Part shown: piece by piece, positions 34,311-46,321 of the stretch
How positions within the stretch are numbered: the stretch's first letter is position 1
Layout of the letters: every line of letters starts with the position of its first letter
The notes under the pieces: generated by a model
What the model saw: only the letters and a program-made list of their open reading frames with translations
Database searches by the model: none
Told to the model about the DNA's origin: nothing
Position numbers and translations under genes: made by a program
Origin: Rhytidiadelphus loreus
Taxonomy: Eukaryota > Streptophyta > Bryopsida > Hypnales > Hylocomiaceae
Length of the DNA: 64,000 nt
Assembly (NCBI GenBank): GCA_947034895.1
Contig: OX344762.1
Location: 76,440,981 to 76,504,980, forward strand
Direction of reading: 5' to 3'

Positions 34311-35510
34311 CTATTTGGAATTATTTTGGGGATTTTCTTGCTTGTTTGGTGTGTATTTTGTTTGCTTTTGTCAAGCTCTTTGTTTGATTGTGTTCGAAGT
34401 TGGTGATTTGAGGTATTCTTTTATTAATTTGGAAGTGCTTTTTTAGTGGAATTGTGGAGTAGGGCTAGCAGGATGAAGTGGCATAAATGCCTAGTTGGAG
34501 GAATAGGCTGCCTAGTTGGGTGAGTTTGAGTCATAGTAGTTTGGGAGTGGTTGGTATGTATGGTAGTTGCATCAATTCCAATTCGGTTGTTGGCAATTAG
34601 TTGTGTCATCTTCGTCCTCCTACTTGTAACCGCCAGTTTGGAATTCCTATTAGGTTGTTTTCTCTTTCATTTTTCTTTACCCACTGCAGTTGAGTGAAAT
34701 TCCAGTGCAAGTTCCAACTAGTCAGGCTGCATATTCTTTAGTTATGTTTTTGTGTGTCTCCAAGTTTGGAGTTGTGTCTATGTGAGAGCTAGTTGGTTGT
34801 GTGAGTGATGTGTGTGTCATAAAGATGGTTGTATCCAAGTTGGAGAGAATGTGTTGGAAGTTTGAAGTTTATACGTTAATGGGGGAGAATAAGAAGTTGT
34901 TGATGTGTGCAAGGCTAAATTTAATATTTGAGTAATCAAGATGTGGAGTTTAGATGTTTGATTGGGAAGAAGTCTAGATTGTAGTCCAAGTCGGTTGTGA
35001 TGAACAAGGAGTTTAGAGTAGTGATGGAAGTAACAACGTAGTAAATTTAAGTGTTAAGTTGAGAGATATTGAGAGAAAGACGTATTGAGGAATCAATGTT
35101 TAAATCTATAAACAATGATTTAATCACCAATTCGATAATATGATACAAATTTAAACCGAGTTGGTTGTTGGTTGTATTTATGATTCAAGTTGTATGTGTG
35201 TTTTGATTGAATCAAATTGAGAATATGCTTGAATAAGTTTGTGAACCCAATTGGAAGTTTAGATAATGAAATGTGTGTTTAGTTAGTTGGATTAAGTATA
35301 AGATCAAATTGGATTTTTGTGAGTGTTGTTGTAGTAATGTTTTGGCTATGAAATTCCAAGTTGGATTATTGAATTTAAATTGAGATATTTCAACTTTATT
35401 TTAGAGATTCAACCTATTAGCATACAAATTTCCTACTTGATTGTCTTCCTTGGAACGAATTTATTGTACTAAAAGGATAATTTCCAAGTAGGTCATTATT
35501 CTCCTTCAAT
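34310..35510 (+). repeat. Diverged solo LTR related to the Ty3 element's LTR
   Basis: Colinear with 37059-38801. Matching segments include TTTACCC(A/T)CTG, a GTGTCTATGTGAG-like segment, TTTGGAGTTGTGTCTATG against GTTGGGAGTTGTGTCTGTG, and near the right end CTTGGAACGAATTTAT against CTTGGAACGAACTTAT. It has the same density of CCAAGTTGG-type words. No gag or pol adjoins it, so it is probably a solo LTR. Exact ends are not resolved. Confidence 0.5.
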
Positions 35511-35559
35511 ACTTTTCCAAAGTACCTAAATAAAAAATATGTGTAGTAAAGGGCAATTC

Positions 35560-35680
35560 TACCTTATTTATTTTTTAGAGGTGTGCACTTGTTTCACAAA
35601 TCAAACCCACATGAAATTGTAATTTTCGAATTGAAATTGTGATTTTGTGAGTTTCTAAAGTGGTTTGTCCTAAATTTACA
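35560..35680 (-). repeat. Reverse copy of the dispersed repeat at 1490-1640
   Basis: TTTTTTAGAGGTGTGCACTT and the following AATTGTAATTTTCGAA mirror the first repeat segment near the window start. Confidence 0.5.
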
Positions 35681-35869
35681 AAATCATTCATAGAGTAGAG
35701 TCACAAACATCTTATGAACAATCCGTAAACCACTCCCTAGAAACTCACTGTTCATTTCCTGAATGGATTCTACAACATAATGCCTGATTGTGTGGGTTTT
35801 CTTGTGTAATCAGGCGTTACGGATTACTCATCCAACTTTGATTTCTCATCCTTCTGCTCGTGATTTACG

Positions 35870-35987
35870 TCGGGCAATGGCTCCTTGTTGTCGGGCATTT
35901 TGGGAAATAACAGGCCTTCTCGTCAGGCTCCACCTTCCTTGTCGGCCTGTTATTTCCCAAAACACCCTCTTCCTTGGGCATTGCCCT
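35870..35987. repeat. Foldback hairpin, about 118 bp
   Basis: The inner arms at 35897-35916 and 35944-35963 (TTTTGGGAAATAACAGGCC and its complement) match at 19 of 20 positions around a 27 nt loop. The outer arms GGGCAATG and CATTGCCC extend the stem, with a mismatched bulge between. It could be a small MITE or a small-RNA precursor. I see no clear target duplication. Confidence 0.6.
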
Positions 35988-36157
35988 ATATATAATTGCT
36001 CTCCCATGTATCCAATGGTACCATTAATGGATTGATGTATTACCCATTATTGGCATTAATGTAGTGATTTTGTTAGAAAATGAATGGATTTGGATGATTT
36101 TTTGGACGGAAATGGGGTCAAAAGTAGGATAGGGAATTAGGTTGCTTACGAAAATGG

Positions 36158-36159
<2 letters not shown>

Positions 36160-36245
<86 letters not shown>
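36160..36245. repeat. (AT)n microsatellite, about 85 bp
   Basis: An uninterrupted AT dinucleotide run. The antisense Ile/Tyr ORF across it is an artefact. Confidence 0.95.
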
Positions 36246-36248
<3 letters not shown>

Positions 36249-36306
36249 TGAATAAAATCATATACTTAAAAGAAGAATTTTGGAATCTGTATTGCACAAG
36301 TGTTAA

Positions 36307-37050
36307 CTCCATAAGTTCCTTACCATGTTTTTTCCCAAGAATGCTCCAAGACTACCATTTCTAATACAAGTACCAAATTTTGAAAAAAGAACATTTTTGG
36401 ACAAATGTAACCATAGGATCTTGTAGTACACTAGTTTCAAAAGATGTGGAAAAAGTTTCAGAAATTTCCACTATGTACATTGTAAGATATTAGCATTTGA
36501 AGCGACAATTTTTTTTTCTTTGGCCTTGCAAAAAATAGGACATCTATACTTCAGAGGGTCACATTTGTATGAAAAAATGTCCAAAATGGTAGTGCTTATT
36601 TGGATTCATTCTTCAAGTCAAGTTGGCTACATGCTTGAAATTAAATTTTCAAGAACATATAGGAAAAAAATAGAAAATAGAAAATTGTTAAGAATTTAGT
36701 TATGGAATTGAAAAATGCTAATCCCAATGGTTGTAATGTTGTAATCCATAACTACTTAGAAACTAAAACTCCTCATAACTTTCATCTCATTTATCGAAAT
36801 AGAATGAATCAAATTTTACCACATACGTATAAATCTAGAAAACCAATTTCAGATTTTTATTTCTAAAAAAAGTGATTTTGTTTATCTACCCAAACTATCC
36901 GTCCGGTGAAAAACCCTACATATTATACAATAATTTTTTAATCATATAGTCAAAAGTTATGAAAATTGTTGGGCCTTAAAGATACTCCTTGTCCCCATGT
37001 TGTGTGAAAATTTCAATGTCACTAAAAAATGCATTTTGGTCCTTTAGGAG
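36307..37050 (-). mobile_element. piggyBac-type MITE, 744 bp, TTAA both sides
   Basis: TTAA at 36303-36306 and 37051-37054. The right end is TTTTGGTCCTTTAGGAG. In reverse complement the interior is colinear with the copies at 25228 and 51427 (for example AAAGTTATGAAAATTGTTGG, GAATGAATCAAATTTTACC). The Ty3 element sits directly against its right TTAA; the retrotransposon's AGATA duplication shares the last A. Confidence 0.65.
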
Positions 37051-37058
37051 TTAAGATA

Positions 37059-38801
37059 TGTTGATTCCCAGTTTGGTTTTTATATTTGTTAATTTTTGAG
37101 GCTTTTTGGATGTATTTTGATGCCTTTTTGGAGTTGATTGTAGTTAATTCTACCTAATCGGGTTGTTTTGTTCAATGGATAAGTCCAATCTGGGTCCTTC
37201 TAGTCTTTTCCTATTTAGTTTTAGGTAACCATGATAGTATGAGGTTCAGTTGAGTCTGGTTGTATTTAGTGAGTAGGTAGTTGCCGAGTTGGAACAGTCA
37301 GTGATCTGGAGTAAGATTCCAAGTTGGATTGTATGTCAGTTGAGTCAGTTGACAAGGCCTAATCGGTTGTTGCAGTTGGCTCTCTCTCCCATGGCAGCTA
37401 TTTGAGGCGATTTTGGATTTCCATTTTTTTTTACCCTCTGTCGAAGTATCCAGTGCGTGTCCCGGCCAGTTTGCGCCGTGTTTTCTTTATGTTTGTGTTC
37501 TTTTGTGTTTTAGTGTGTGATTCCTAGTTGGGAGTTGTGTCTGTGTTAGTCCGAGTTGGTCAGAGCGTGTGTATGTCCGGAGTGTGTTTTGTCCGAGTCA
37601 GGATGTTTGTATGCCAGTGTATGGCTGTGGAGAATGTGCAGATTAGGATTTGGAGTGTTTCCAATTCGGGAGTTGCTTAAGAAGGGAGTGAAGAATATTA
37701 GATTCATGGTGATGTGATGGATATAGTGGTTTGCAGTGAATGCAAAAGATTCCGAGTTGGTGTGCAGATCCAAGTTAGATTTGAATCTAAATTAGTAGTA
37801 TGTGAATAAGATAAATTCTATTTGGAGCAGTGAGCAGTAACGTTGAGTCAGGCAATTAGTGCGGATCGTAAAACTTAGGCCAAGAATATAAATGCAATAT
37901 TTTTGTTGAAAATGCAAGTCTAATCAAAATATTTTTTCTGAATGTTCACAGTAGAGAATTCAAGATATATTTTGAGTGACTGTGAGTTTTGATGAACATG
38001 GAACTTCAAAGTACAAATTGTAAACGGTGATTTTGATTACCAATCCAGCAAGATGAATGTAATGCAATTGTTTGCCAAGTTGTTTTCTTGTGTTATGGTG
38101 TCATTGTAGTAATTTGAGTGAGCCAAATTGTAATTTGACTGAGTTAATGGTGATGTGTATGGATGTGTGCTGAATGAACAAGTAGAATGCATGTTTGAGT
38201 TTAAATCAATGTGTTGTGTGAAGCTTGTATGTTGTCTTATTAGCCGAGTTGTAACTGTGAGTACAATCTAGTTAAGAGGATCTCTTGGTTGTGTTAAGAG
38301 GAGACAAGAAACAATTTGGAGTGATTCAATCCGAGTAGGAGTTGGTGAGCCATCTTGTGTATTCAATTCTGTTCCGACTTGGCTTGCTGTTCATTGATCG
38401 CGGCATGATCTTAAGCATGAGCTGAATTGGAGAAAGAAGAAAAAAACAAAGATTAATGGAAAGTAAAAATTAAAGCTTAAAGATAAAGAAAGAACAAAGA
38501 ACAAAGACCCGATTTGGAGAAAAAGGATTAAAGATAAAAGATAAAAAGAATTAAAGATCAAGCATTTAATTGGGAGCTCCGTTTAACCCTTGTGGCCTTT
38601 AAGAGTGGAGAGGAAAATTTAGCAATTAGAATTACCGTGAGGATAACAAAATGCATGTGGTTAATGAATTTCTTTTACAAAATCTTGGTTGCAATGACCT
38701 TCTAGGTGTTGTTTTTGAGTCAAATCCTATTTAGCCGACCTCCTTGGAACGAACTTATACTAGTTGGGTAATTCCAAATTTGGTTCCAACATTCTTCTAC
38801 A
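37059..38801 (+). repeat. 5' LTR, 1743 bp
   Basis: From TGTTGATTCCCAGTTTGG to CCAACATTCTTCTACA. It is full length compared with the 3' LTR, which lacks 1236 bp matching 37533-38768. It contains many CCAAGTTGG, CCGAGTTGG and CCTAGTTGG words. Confidence 0.9.
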
Positions 38802-38804
38802 TTT

Positions 38805-38822
38805 TGGCGCCGCTGCCGGGGA
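38805..38822 (+). promoter_or_regulatory. Primer binding site
   Basis: TGGCGCCGCTGCCGGGGA begins three bases after the LTR end. It starts TGG, the complement of a tRNA CCA end, and is of the form seen in plant Athila/Tat-like elements (TGGCGCCGTTGCCGGGGA). Which tRNA pairs with it was not checked. Confidence 0.8.
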
Positions 38823-38891
38823 GGCAATTTAATAGGTTAAATTTCTTTTTCTTTTTCTTTCATCAAAGAAATATAGGTATGTTGCTCGGTA

Positions 38892-40928
38892 ATGAGCAGC
38901 TTATCTATAAATTCAGAAACTAGCAAAAACGCTAGAGATGAGAGAGCAAGGAAACGTGCTGCTAATAAAAAGCGAAAATTTGATTCAAATCTAAATTTAG
39001 AAAATGCCTCACCAAGTTGGGGAAATTCTTATCAATTTGGAGAATTCTTCTGGTTAAGGCCGTTTGCTAGCCAAGTTGTAGAAAGTAATAATTTAAGAGA
39101 GGAAGAACAAGTAGATGAGATAAATCAAATAGGATTAGAAAAACAAGAAACTTTAGGAGTCCAGGTAGGAATCTTTGATCCTAATGTGTTAGTTGATCCA
39201 AATTGGATTCCAGGTATTTCCTCACCGGAAGGCTCACAAATAGGGCAAAGTGAGCAGGAATATTTAGAATACAAGTTGGAGAATTTTGATAATTATCAAC
39301 CTAAAAATAATGTCTCACCATTAATAGATTCCCCATTAGGTTCTTACCAAGGTAGGAACAGCCCTATTAAGTTGTCAAAAGACCAGCCAAATTGGGTAGG
39401 AAGTCCTACTGGAAGTTCAGGTAGGAAAAGGGTTGAAATTACTGTTGAATTGCGTAATAAAGACGAATTAAAAACTATTGTTAGGAAATTAGACTTAGAG
39501 AAAATATCGTATCGTAGTGAGTCCTCTCAAGAGAGTGATTCATCGGAGTCAAGTGTTGAAAATCAATTTAGAGAGGAAATACTTACATTAGGAGTGATGG
39601 CGGCTCCTGCCCAGATTCCAGTCGTAATGCGGCCTGGTAATGAGGCCGACCGGCCATATTCTTTAGTCCCTTTTCCTAGTTTTTATGGCCGCATGGGAGA
39701 TGATCCCGACAGCCATATTCATCAATTTTTAACTTGTTGCAATTCTAATAACGCAAGAACGGAAGCTCATTTTTTGAGCATTTTTCCTAGTACATTGCAT
39801 AGTCAAGCCAATAATTGGTTCCAAAGACAACCAGTAGGGCAATTTACCACATGGACTCAGTTAAGAGACGCATTTTTAACCCATTTTCGCCCAGCAGCTT
39901 ACCAAGAAAAGCTATTCGAAAAATTAGCAGAGTTACACATGACAAGTGGGGAGCGAATAGTTAGTTATTACGGTAGGTTAGAAGAGATAACACTTAGACT
40001 ACCTAATCATAATTATCCTGATGCTCACTTTATGCGTCAATTTATAAACGGATTGTACCCACCCTTAAAAGCTTTTGTTAAAGAGGTTAGTCCAGCCGAT
40101 TTGCCAGCAGCTTACAATAGGGCCAAATTGTGGGAGGAAGTACATTTGGGTGAAACATACATAAATCCTAACCTTGTACAACCTAGCTATATTGACCAAG
40201 TAGGGGTAAAAAGAGAGGATTTACCGAATAGCAATTTTCCTATTTACATGCCACCAAATTATGTCAATATGGGACCTATGGCCCCACCACAAGTGGCTTC
40301 GGTTATTCCGGTAGACTCAAATAGAGTCAACCAAATTGGAGTTCTTCCAAAATTTGTTCAACCAATTGTAAAGGATCCAAATACGGTAATAGAAGCCCAA
40401 TTGGTAGAATTGACAAAACAATTGGGAAACTTGCAAGTTAACATGGCTAAAACATCCGAAAAGAAGGGTCAACCAAATAATGACCGCGCCCATATTTGGT
40501 GCACAAATTGTAGGGGGCATGGGCATATGTTGCCCGATTGTCCCTCACCACCTAATCAATCAATTAAATGTCAATTTTGTGGTGGTAAGCATGAAACGGT
40601 GTCCTGTAGAAACCTACAAGCTAGCTTGATAACTCATGCAAGTAATCAAAACAAAAATAGCCAAGTATACCAAATAGATTCTAACCCAAATAATTTATTC
40701 AATAATAATCCAAATTGGAATAATAACCCAAATTGGAGCAATAATAATAACCGACCACGAAGACGAAATTTTAACCCTAATTACAATCAAGGACAAAATT
40801 TTAACGTAAATCCAAATTATGTCAACCCAAATTTTAGCCCAAATAATTTTAATAATGGGGGATTTGCTAATAATCCTAATCAAGGAGTAGCACAATTACC
40901 TACTAATAATAACCAAGGATGGACCTAG
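38892..40928 (+). CDS. Gag polyprotein
   Basis: 678 codons. A hydrophilic N-terminal third rich in Asn, Ser and Glu (to about residue 235) precedes a retrotransposon gag capsid domain (about 250-425: RPYSLVPFPSFYGRMGDD, NWFQRQPVGQFTTWTQLRDA). Then come CCHC zinc knuckles WCTNCRGHGHMLPDCP (about 535) and the variant KCQFCGGKHETVSC (about 560), and an Asn/Pro-rich linker of NPNWNNN repeats. The frame ends at TAG 40926-40928 but continues in the same frame into two further zinc knuckles and pol, so this stop splits what is otherwise one Gag-Pol frame. Confidence 0.9.
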   Translation: MSSLSINSETSKNARDERARKRAANKKRKFDSNLNLENASPSWGNSYQFGEFFWLRPFASQVVESNNLREEEQVDEINQIGLEKQETLGVQVGIFDPNVLVDPNWIPGISSPEGSQIGQSEQEYLEYKLENFDNYQPKNNVSPLIDSPLGSYQGRNSPIKLSKDQPNWVGSPTGSSGRKRVEITVELRNKDELKTIVRKLDLEKISYRSESSQESDSSESSVENQFREEILTLGVMAAPAQIPVVMRPGNEADRPYSLVPFPSFYGRMGDDPDSHIHQFLTCCNSNNARTEAHFLSIFPSTLHSQANNWFQRQPVGQFTTWTQLRDAFLTHFRPAAYQEKLFEKLAELHMTSGERIVSYYGRLEEITLRLPNHNYPDAHFMRQFINGLYPPLKAFVKEVSPADLPAAYNRAKLWEEVHLGETYINPNLVQPSYIDQVGVKREDLPNSNFPIYMPPNYVNMGPMAPPQVASVIPVDSNRVNQIGVLPKFVQPIVKDPNTVIEAQLVELTKQLGNLQVNMAKTSEKKGQPNNDRAHIWCTNCRGHGHMLPDCPSPPNQSIKCQFCGGKHETVSCRNLQASLITHASNQNKNSQVYQIDSNPNNLFNNNPNWNNNPNWSNNNNRPRRRNFNPNYNQGQNFNVNPNYVNPNFSPNNFNNGGFANNPNQGVAQLPTNNNQGWT

Positions 40929-43900
40929 ATGCCATTTGGGAATATTAATCAAGGTCCACCAACTTATGGTGGACAGACGCCAAATTGGGGACAGAAAAAA
41001 GGGGTGATATGTTTTAATTGTAGGCAACCAGGCCATTATAAATCTGAGTGTCCTAATGCCAAAGCTAGTGAGCCTTACGTGCCTCTTTGTGGGAATTGCG
41101 GTCAAAATGGCCATACGGCTACCGAATGCAATGGCCCACGTAAAAATGAGTCTCAAGAGGGTTATAATAGCAAACGTAGAGATAATAGTCCTAAAATAAT
41201 TTTGATAGAAGAAAATACTCCATCTCAACCTAATCAAGACCGTACATCTTACCTTGTTCAAATTGAAAACGTGGATAGGTCTACATTACCACTAAAAGAT
41301 AAGGTAGTACAAAAAGTGTCTACTAGGGGTCAAATTATTAAAGAAAATTCCTTAGGCAAATTGGAAATATTGAGAGATAAGGAAATTACAAGGAAAGAGG
41401 CTCAACAATTGTTAGAGCAACAAAATCAAATTGGATTACAAACTAATTCTAAGTCACCCTTACAACCAGTTCCATTAGTAATTCAACCAAATAGGAGTGG
41501 AGAGCTGTTTACCCCATTGGATACTGGTGAAGCCAATATGATAGTTAAACCAAATCGGAAATCAGTCCAATTTGATCCTATAATAAATTCAGTCCCTTCT
41601 GAGTATAATAAACCAAATTGGATACATATGTCTCAAGTTACTCCAGTTTCCAATTTGGTAGAACCAGTTGGTCGGAATGAGCAGGAACCATTAGTTATAC
41701 CACCAATTTGGATGGAAACAGATGACCCAGATAAGTTGGATGCAACCAAATTGGGTAATAGGGATAAAATTAGATCTCAAAACCAAATGGAAAAAAATAT
41801 TAAACCACCTGTTAAAAGAAAGAAAGAGAGATTTAATCAAATTGGGATAATTGATGATGTCAATCCTTACAATGTCATAGATGACCTAGGAAGGGCCAAA
41901 GCCGATATATCAATTCGCCAACTATTAGGAGTTTCTCCCAGTTGTAGAGCGATTCTTAAGTCTAAATTGGTGAGGAAAAGGAGTAGGCAAGTCCATGAAG
42001 TTGCATTGAGCCCAGATCCTGGTGCTCCTGTAATTGATGTGGAAATAGAAGGTTTGATTATTTCTGGTGTCCAAGTAGATGGAGGGTCCAGTGTTAATTT
42101 AATGAATAATGAAACTATGTTGGGACTTCATCTAGTTGGTCTCCAAGAAACAAAATTGGTTTTGCTAATGGCAGACCAAAGCAGGGTTAAGCCTTTAGGT
42201 ATTTTGCCCAAAATAAAACCCCGCATAGCAGGGCTCACATTTTTGATAGATTATATTGTTTTTCAACCAAATACCCCTAATGCATCCTACCCTATTTTAT
42301 TAGGTAGACCATGGCTTTACCAAGCTAGGGTTAAGGATAATTGGGGCAAAGGAATTATGAAAATTTGTGAAGGAAATCGCGTTGTCAATATGACTATGTA
42401 CCCAACTAGATATCTTGGTGAAACCCAATGGGAATCCCCAAGAAATACTAGTGAGTTTGGATATGACTCTCAAGTGGATGAGATGTCTACCAATCGAATT
42501 AATGTAAACCTTAAGGAAAGGGACCAAATTGGAGTAGCAATAACAAATTATAAGGAAGTAGGCCCTGGTGAGTATGTCATACCTTGTGATCACGATGACA
42601 ACTCAGACAGGGCCATCCAAAATTGGTTGACGGACTCGCCAGTCTACGGTATTGAATCCGATTGGGAGTTAAGTGATGATAAAGAAGATGATTATTCTAG
42701 TCAAATGTCCGACACTCCTATTCGGTCTTATGTATCTAAAAGTCATTGCCAAGCCATAAATATAGGGCTTGATGATGACGAAAAAAATATACAAATATCA
42801 AATAAATTAAGTCCCATTGAATTAGATTCATGGATAAAGTTTTTTAAAGTAAATTCTAAAACCTTTGCATGGTCATATAAAGACTTAAGGGGCGTGTCTC
42901 CAAAAATTTGTGAACACCATATTGAGTTGGAAGAGGGTGCCAAACCAATTAGACAACGACCTCACCGTTTAAATCCCAAATATTCTTTATTAGTAAAAGA
43001 TGAAATAGAAAAGTTAATTGATATTGGTTTTATTTACCCATCTTCTAATAGTGAATGGGTGAGCCCAATAGTGATTGTACCTAAAAAAGATGGACGAATT
43101 AGAATTTGCCAGGATTTTAGGAAATTAAATGCGGTGACAAAAAATGATGGGTTTCCCTTACCATTTACTGATAGTATTTTGGATACCGTGGCTGGCCATG
43201 AATGCTATTCATCCATGGACGGATTTTCTGGCTACAACCAAATACAAATTGCCAAAGAAGATCAAGATAAAACGGCTTTTGTTACCGATTTGGGTATTAT
43301 GCCAGTAGGGTTATGTTGTTTGGGTTATGTAATGGGGCCGCTACATTCCAACGTGTAGCCACATTAGCCTTTCAAGATTTTCTCCGAAAATTTATGGAGA
43401 TTTTCTTGGACGACTTTTGCGTTTTTGGAACCAAATCGGAACACCCCCATCAATTAAAGAAATGTTTTGATAAGTGTTTTGAGTTTGGTATTTCATTAAA
43501 TGCGGCCAAGTGTCAATTCGTAGTGCCATACGGAAAATTATTGGGCCATATAGTGAGTAAAAGAGGGATTAGTACAGACCCAAATAAAGTAAGTAAAATC
43601 TCTAAATTACCTATTCCTAAGAGTATTACCCAAGTAAGGGGTTTTCTTGGTCATGTAAGTTATTATAGTCGATTTATAGAAAATTATGCACAAATTGCAT
43701 TACCTTTGACTGCCCTTCTAAAGAAATTAGAAGTGGGCACTAATCCTCTTTGGACACTTGAGTGTGATGAGGCATTTATAAGATTAAAGGAAAAATTAGT
43801 CACAGCTCCTGTTTTAATTTCCCCAAATTGGGAGGAGCCTTTCCACGTGTATGTGGATGCTAGCAATGTAGCCATGGGATGTATTTTAAGTCAAAAAGAT

Positions 43901-45537
43901 AAGTCCAATAAAGATCATCCTATATACTATGCTAGTCACCAATTTATACCGGCGGAAAGGAATTATACCACTACGGAGCGTGAAGCTTTAGGTATGGTAT
44001 ATGCGGTCCAAAAATTCCGTCATTACCTACTTGGCTATAAGTTTACCTTTTACGTAGATCATGATGCTCTCAAGTATGTAATTAATAAGCCCCAATTAAG
44101 TGGCCGATTAGCTCGCTGGGTGTTGCTCTTACAAGAATATAAATTTGACATAGTGGTACGTCCGGGTAAACAACACTCTAATGCTGATTTTTTATCTCGT
44201 ATTGATCAATCTTCCAATTCAGATGGGTCACCGGTTGAGGATGATATTCCTGACGCGGACCTATTTGAAGTGGATATTATCCATACAGAGTATGCTGACA
44301 TTCTTAATTATTTGTCTACAAGTTTAGTTCCGGAAGACTATAGTCATAAACAAAAACAAGCCCTTATAAAAAAAAGTAGCCCTTATACTTTATTAGATAA
44401 AACTTTATATAAATTGGGCCAGGATGGGGTACTTAGGAGGTGCATATATAAAAGTGAGATTAATGACATTCTCCAAGGTTGCCACTCGGATTCTTGTGGT
44501 GGCCATTTTGCGGGCATTTCTACAGCACAAAAGTGTTGTTGGCCGGTTATTGGTGGCCGTCATTATTCCGTGACGCCCACGCATTTGCCAGAAAATGTGA
44601 CCCGTGCCAGAGGATTGGAAAACCCTCGCCTTCTACGGCAATGCCGTTAATACCCCTTATGGCACTGGCACCATTTGAAAAGTGGGGAATTGACTTTGTC
44701 AGCCCCATTGCCCCAGCCACAAAATACGGGCGTAAAAAGTATATTCTGGTTGCGACCGAATACGCCACAAAATGGGCCGAGGCCATGGCTACCCGTAATG
44801 ATGATGCCAAGACCGTAGCACGATTTTTATATGAAAATATCATTTCCCGATTTGGTTGTCCAAGGGAATTGATTAGTGATCGGGGTACGCATTTTTTAAA
44901 TGCCACAATTGAAGAATTAACAAATCGATTTTTAATTAAACACCGTAAAACGGCCCCTTACCACCCTCGGGCTAACGGGCAAACAGAAAAAACAAATGGG
45001 ATATTATGCAAAATTTTAACAAAGACCATTAGTGGTGCTTCTACCGATTGGGACGAAAAACTTTGGAGTGCATTGTGGGCATATAGAACCGCCTATAAGG
45101 GCACTACGGGGTTTTCCCCATTCCAATTGGTATACGGCCAGGAGGCTCTGTTGCCTATTGAATTTGAAATTCCTAGCCTACGAATTGCTATAGAAAACAA
45201 ATTGGGCGATAAGGAAAGTCTACGTGTGAGATTAACCAATTTGGAAGCACTAGATGAGAAAAGGCGTGAAGCTTATTTGAATACTTTAGCAACCCCAAGT
45301 AGGCGGAAATCGTATTATGATTCTAAATTACGTCCTAAAGAATTTAAAGTTGGAAATTTGGTCTTGTTATACGATAGTCGGTTTTTTAAATTTCCTGGAA
45401 AACTCCAAATGCATTGGTTAGGTCCATATGAAATAGTTGATGTAAATCCTAATGGGTCATTGCAATTAAAAGATTTTGAGGGAAATTTGCTTCCTACAAG
45501 AATTAATGGTTATCGGCTTAAGCCTTATTTTTCTTAA
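40929..45537 (+). pseudogene. Pol polyprotein (PR-RT-RNase H-integrase), two frameshifts
   Basis: Starts with two CCHC knuckles (CFNCRQPGHYKSEC, CGNCGQNGHTATEC). The aspartic protease has DGGSSVNLM at about 42078 in place of the usual D-T/S-G; plant relatives also use DGGS. RT motifs: VPKKDGRIRICQDFRKLNAV, SSMDGFSGYNQI (metal Asp) and FLDDFCVFG (catalytic pair). RNase H: VDASN, TTTEREALG, VDHDAL, HSNADFLSR. Integrase: an H-x6-H / C-x2-C finger at about 44480-44630, then Asp in WGIDFVSP, Asp in ISDRGTHF and Glu in NGQTEKTNG. Frame breaks: near 43292-43312 in RT, consistent with loss of one base, and near 44528-44540 in the integrase finger. The tail PTRINGYRLKPYFS ends at TAA 45535-45537 with no chromodomain. 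Confidence 0.9.
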
Positions 45538-46321
45538 TGCCGAGGGCGGCATCTTTTTACCGGGGGGTAGTGGTTTAAGAGGGAATTTCGAAGGATAAAT
45601 CCTCCTAACTTGGTTAGTAGTGCAAATAATAGGAATATAATATAGGAATATAATAGCTTACATACAAATAGTGTAAAGAAAACTTTAAAACATAAAAACA
45701 AAAACATGATAATAAAAATATACTAAGTGAAATAAGAAATAAATAAGAAATAAGCATAAAAATAAGTGTTATGAAGAGAAAATAAAATAAAATGGGTAAG
45801 TTATTGTGAGTTGGTGATTAGGGGGAGTAATGGTGTATAAGAGTGTAATGGCAATTATGCTAAAAATTTAAAAAAAATTAAAAAAAAAAGAAAAAAAAGA
45901 AAAAAACAAACTGGTCATTAATTGCCGAGGAACTTTCAAATTGGTATAAGCCTAGTGGGATAGGGTATCAATTGCCTCTGAAAGGGATAATGAGGAAGCA
46001 TAAAAAGCCACCAACTGGAATGATTATCGATTGGATGCGACCCAACCGAAATTCAAATGCCGGCGGGAAGCAAGAAGTGAAAGATGGTGATTATGAAAGA
46101 CGGCAAGAAAATTGCCAAATTGGAGAAGAGGGAGGTGTGCATTGAAGTTACGTGCAAGTCGCAAGCAATGTAGCGGCCAAATTGGTTCACAAGTGCCGAG
46201 TCGGAGCGGGTGGTGTTGTCATGAGTAGGTCAAGAGGAGTGCAGTCCAATTAGGGTAGTCAGTGCGGTGATTGTAGTTTCAACCGAGTGCCAAACAAATT
46301 TCCTATTGTGCAATGTGAAGC
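45538..46321 (+). other. Spacer between pol and the third ORF
   Basis: Begins with GAGGGCGGCATCTTTTTACC and a G-run CCGGGGGGTAGTG (about 45543-45572). That motif resembles the purine-rich segment many Ty3 elements carry directly before the 3' LTR. A non-coding A/T tract (about 45650-45910) follows, then DNA rich in CCAAATTGG words. It could be an internal polypurine tract, or show that the third ORF was inserted between an old pol end and the LTR. Confidence 0.4.

Noticed and set aside
36118..36312. Ile-Tyr repeat protein
   Set aside because: A translation of an AT microsatellite.
42078..42107. DGGS protease site as a disabling mutation
   Set aside because: DGGS is normal in related plant Ty3 proteases, so it is not counted as a lesion.
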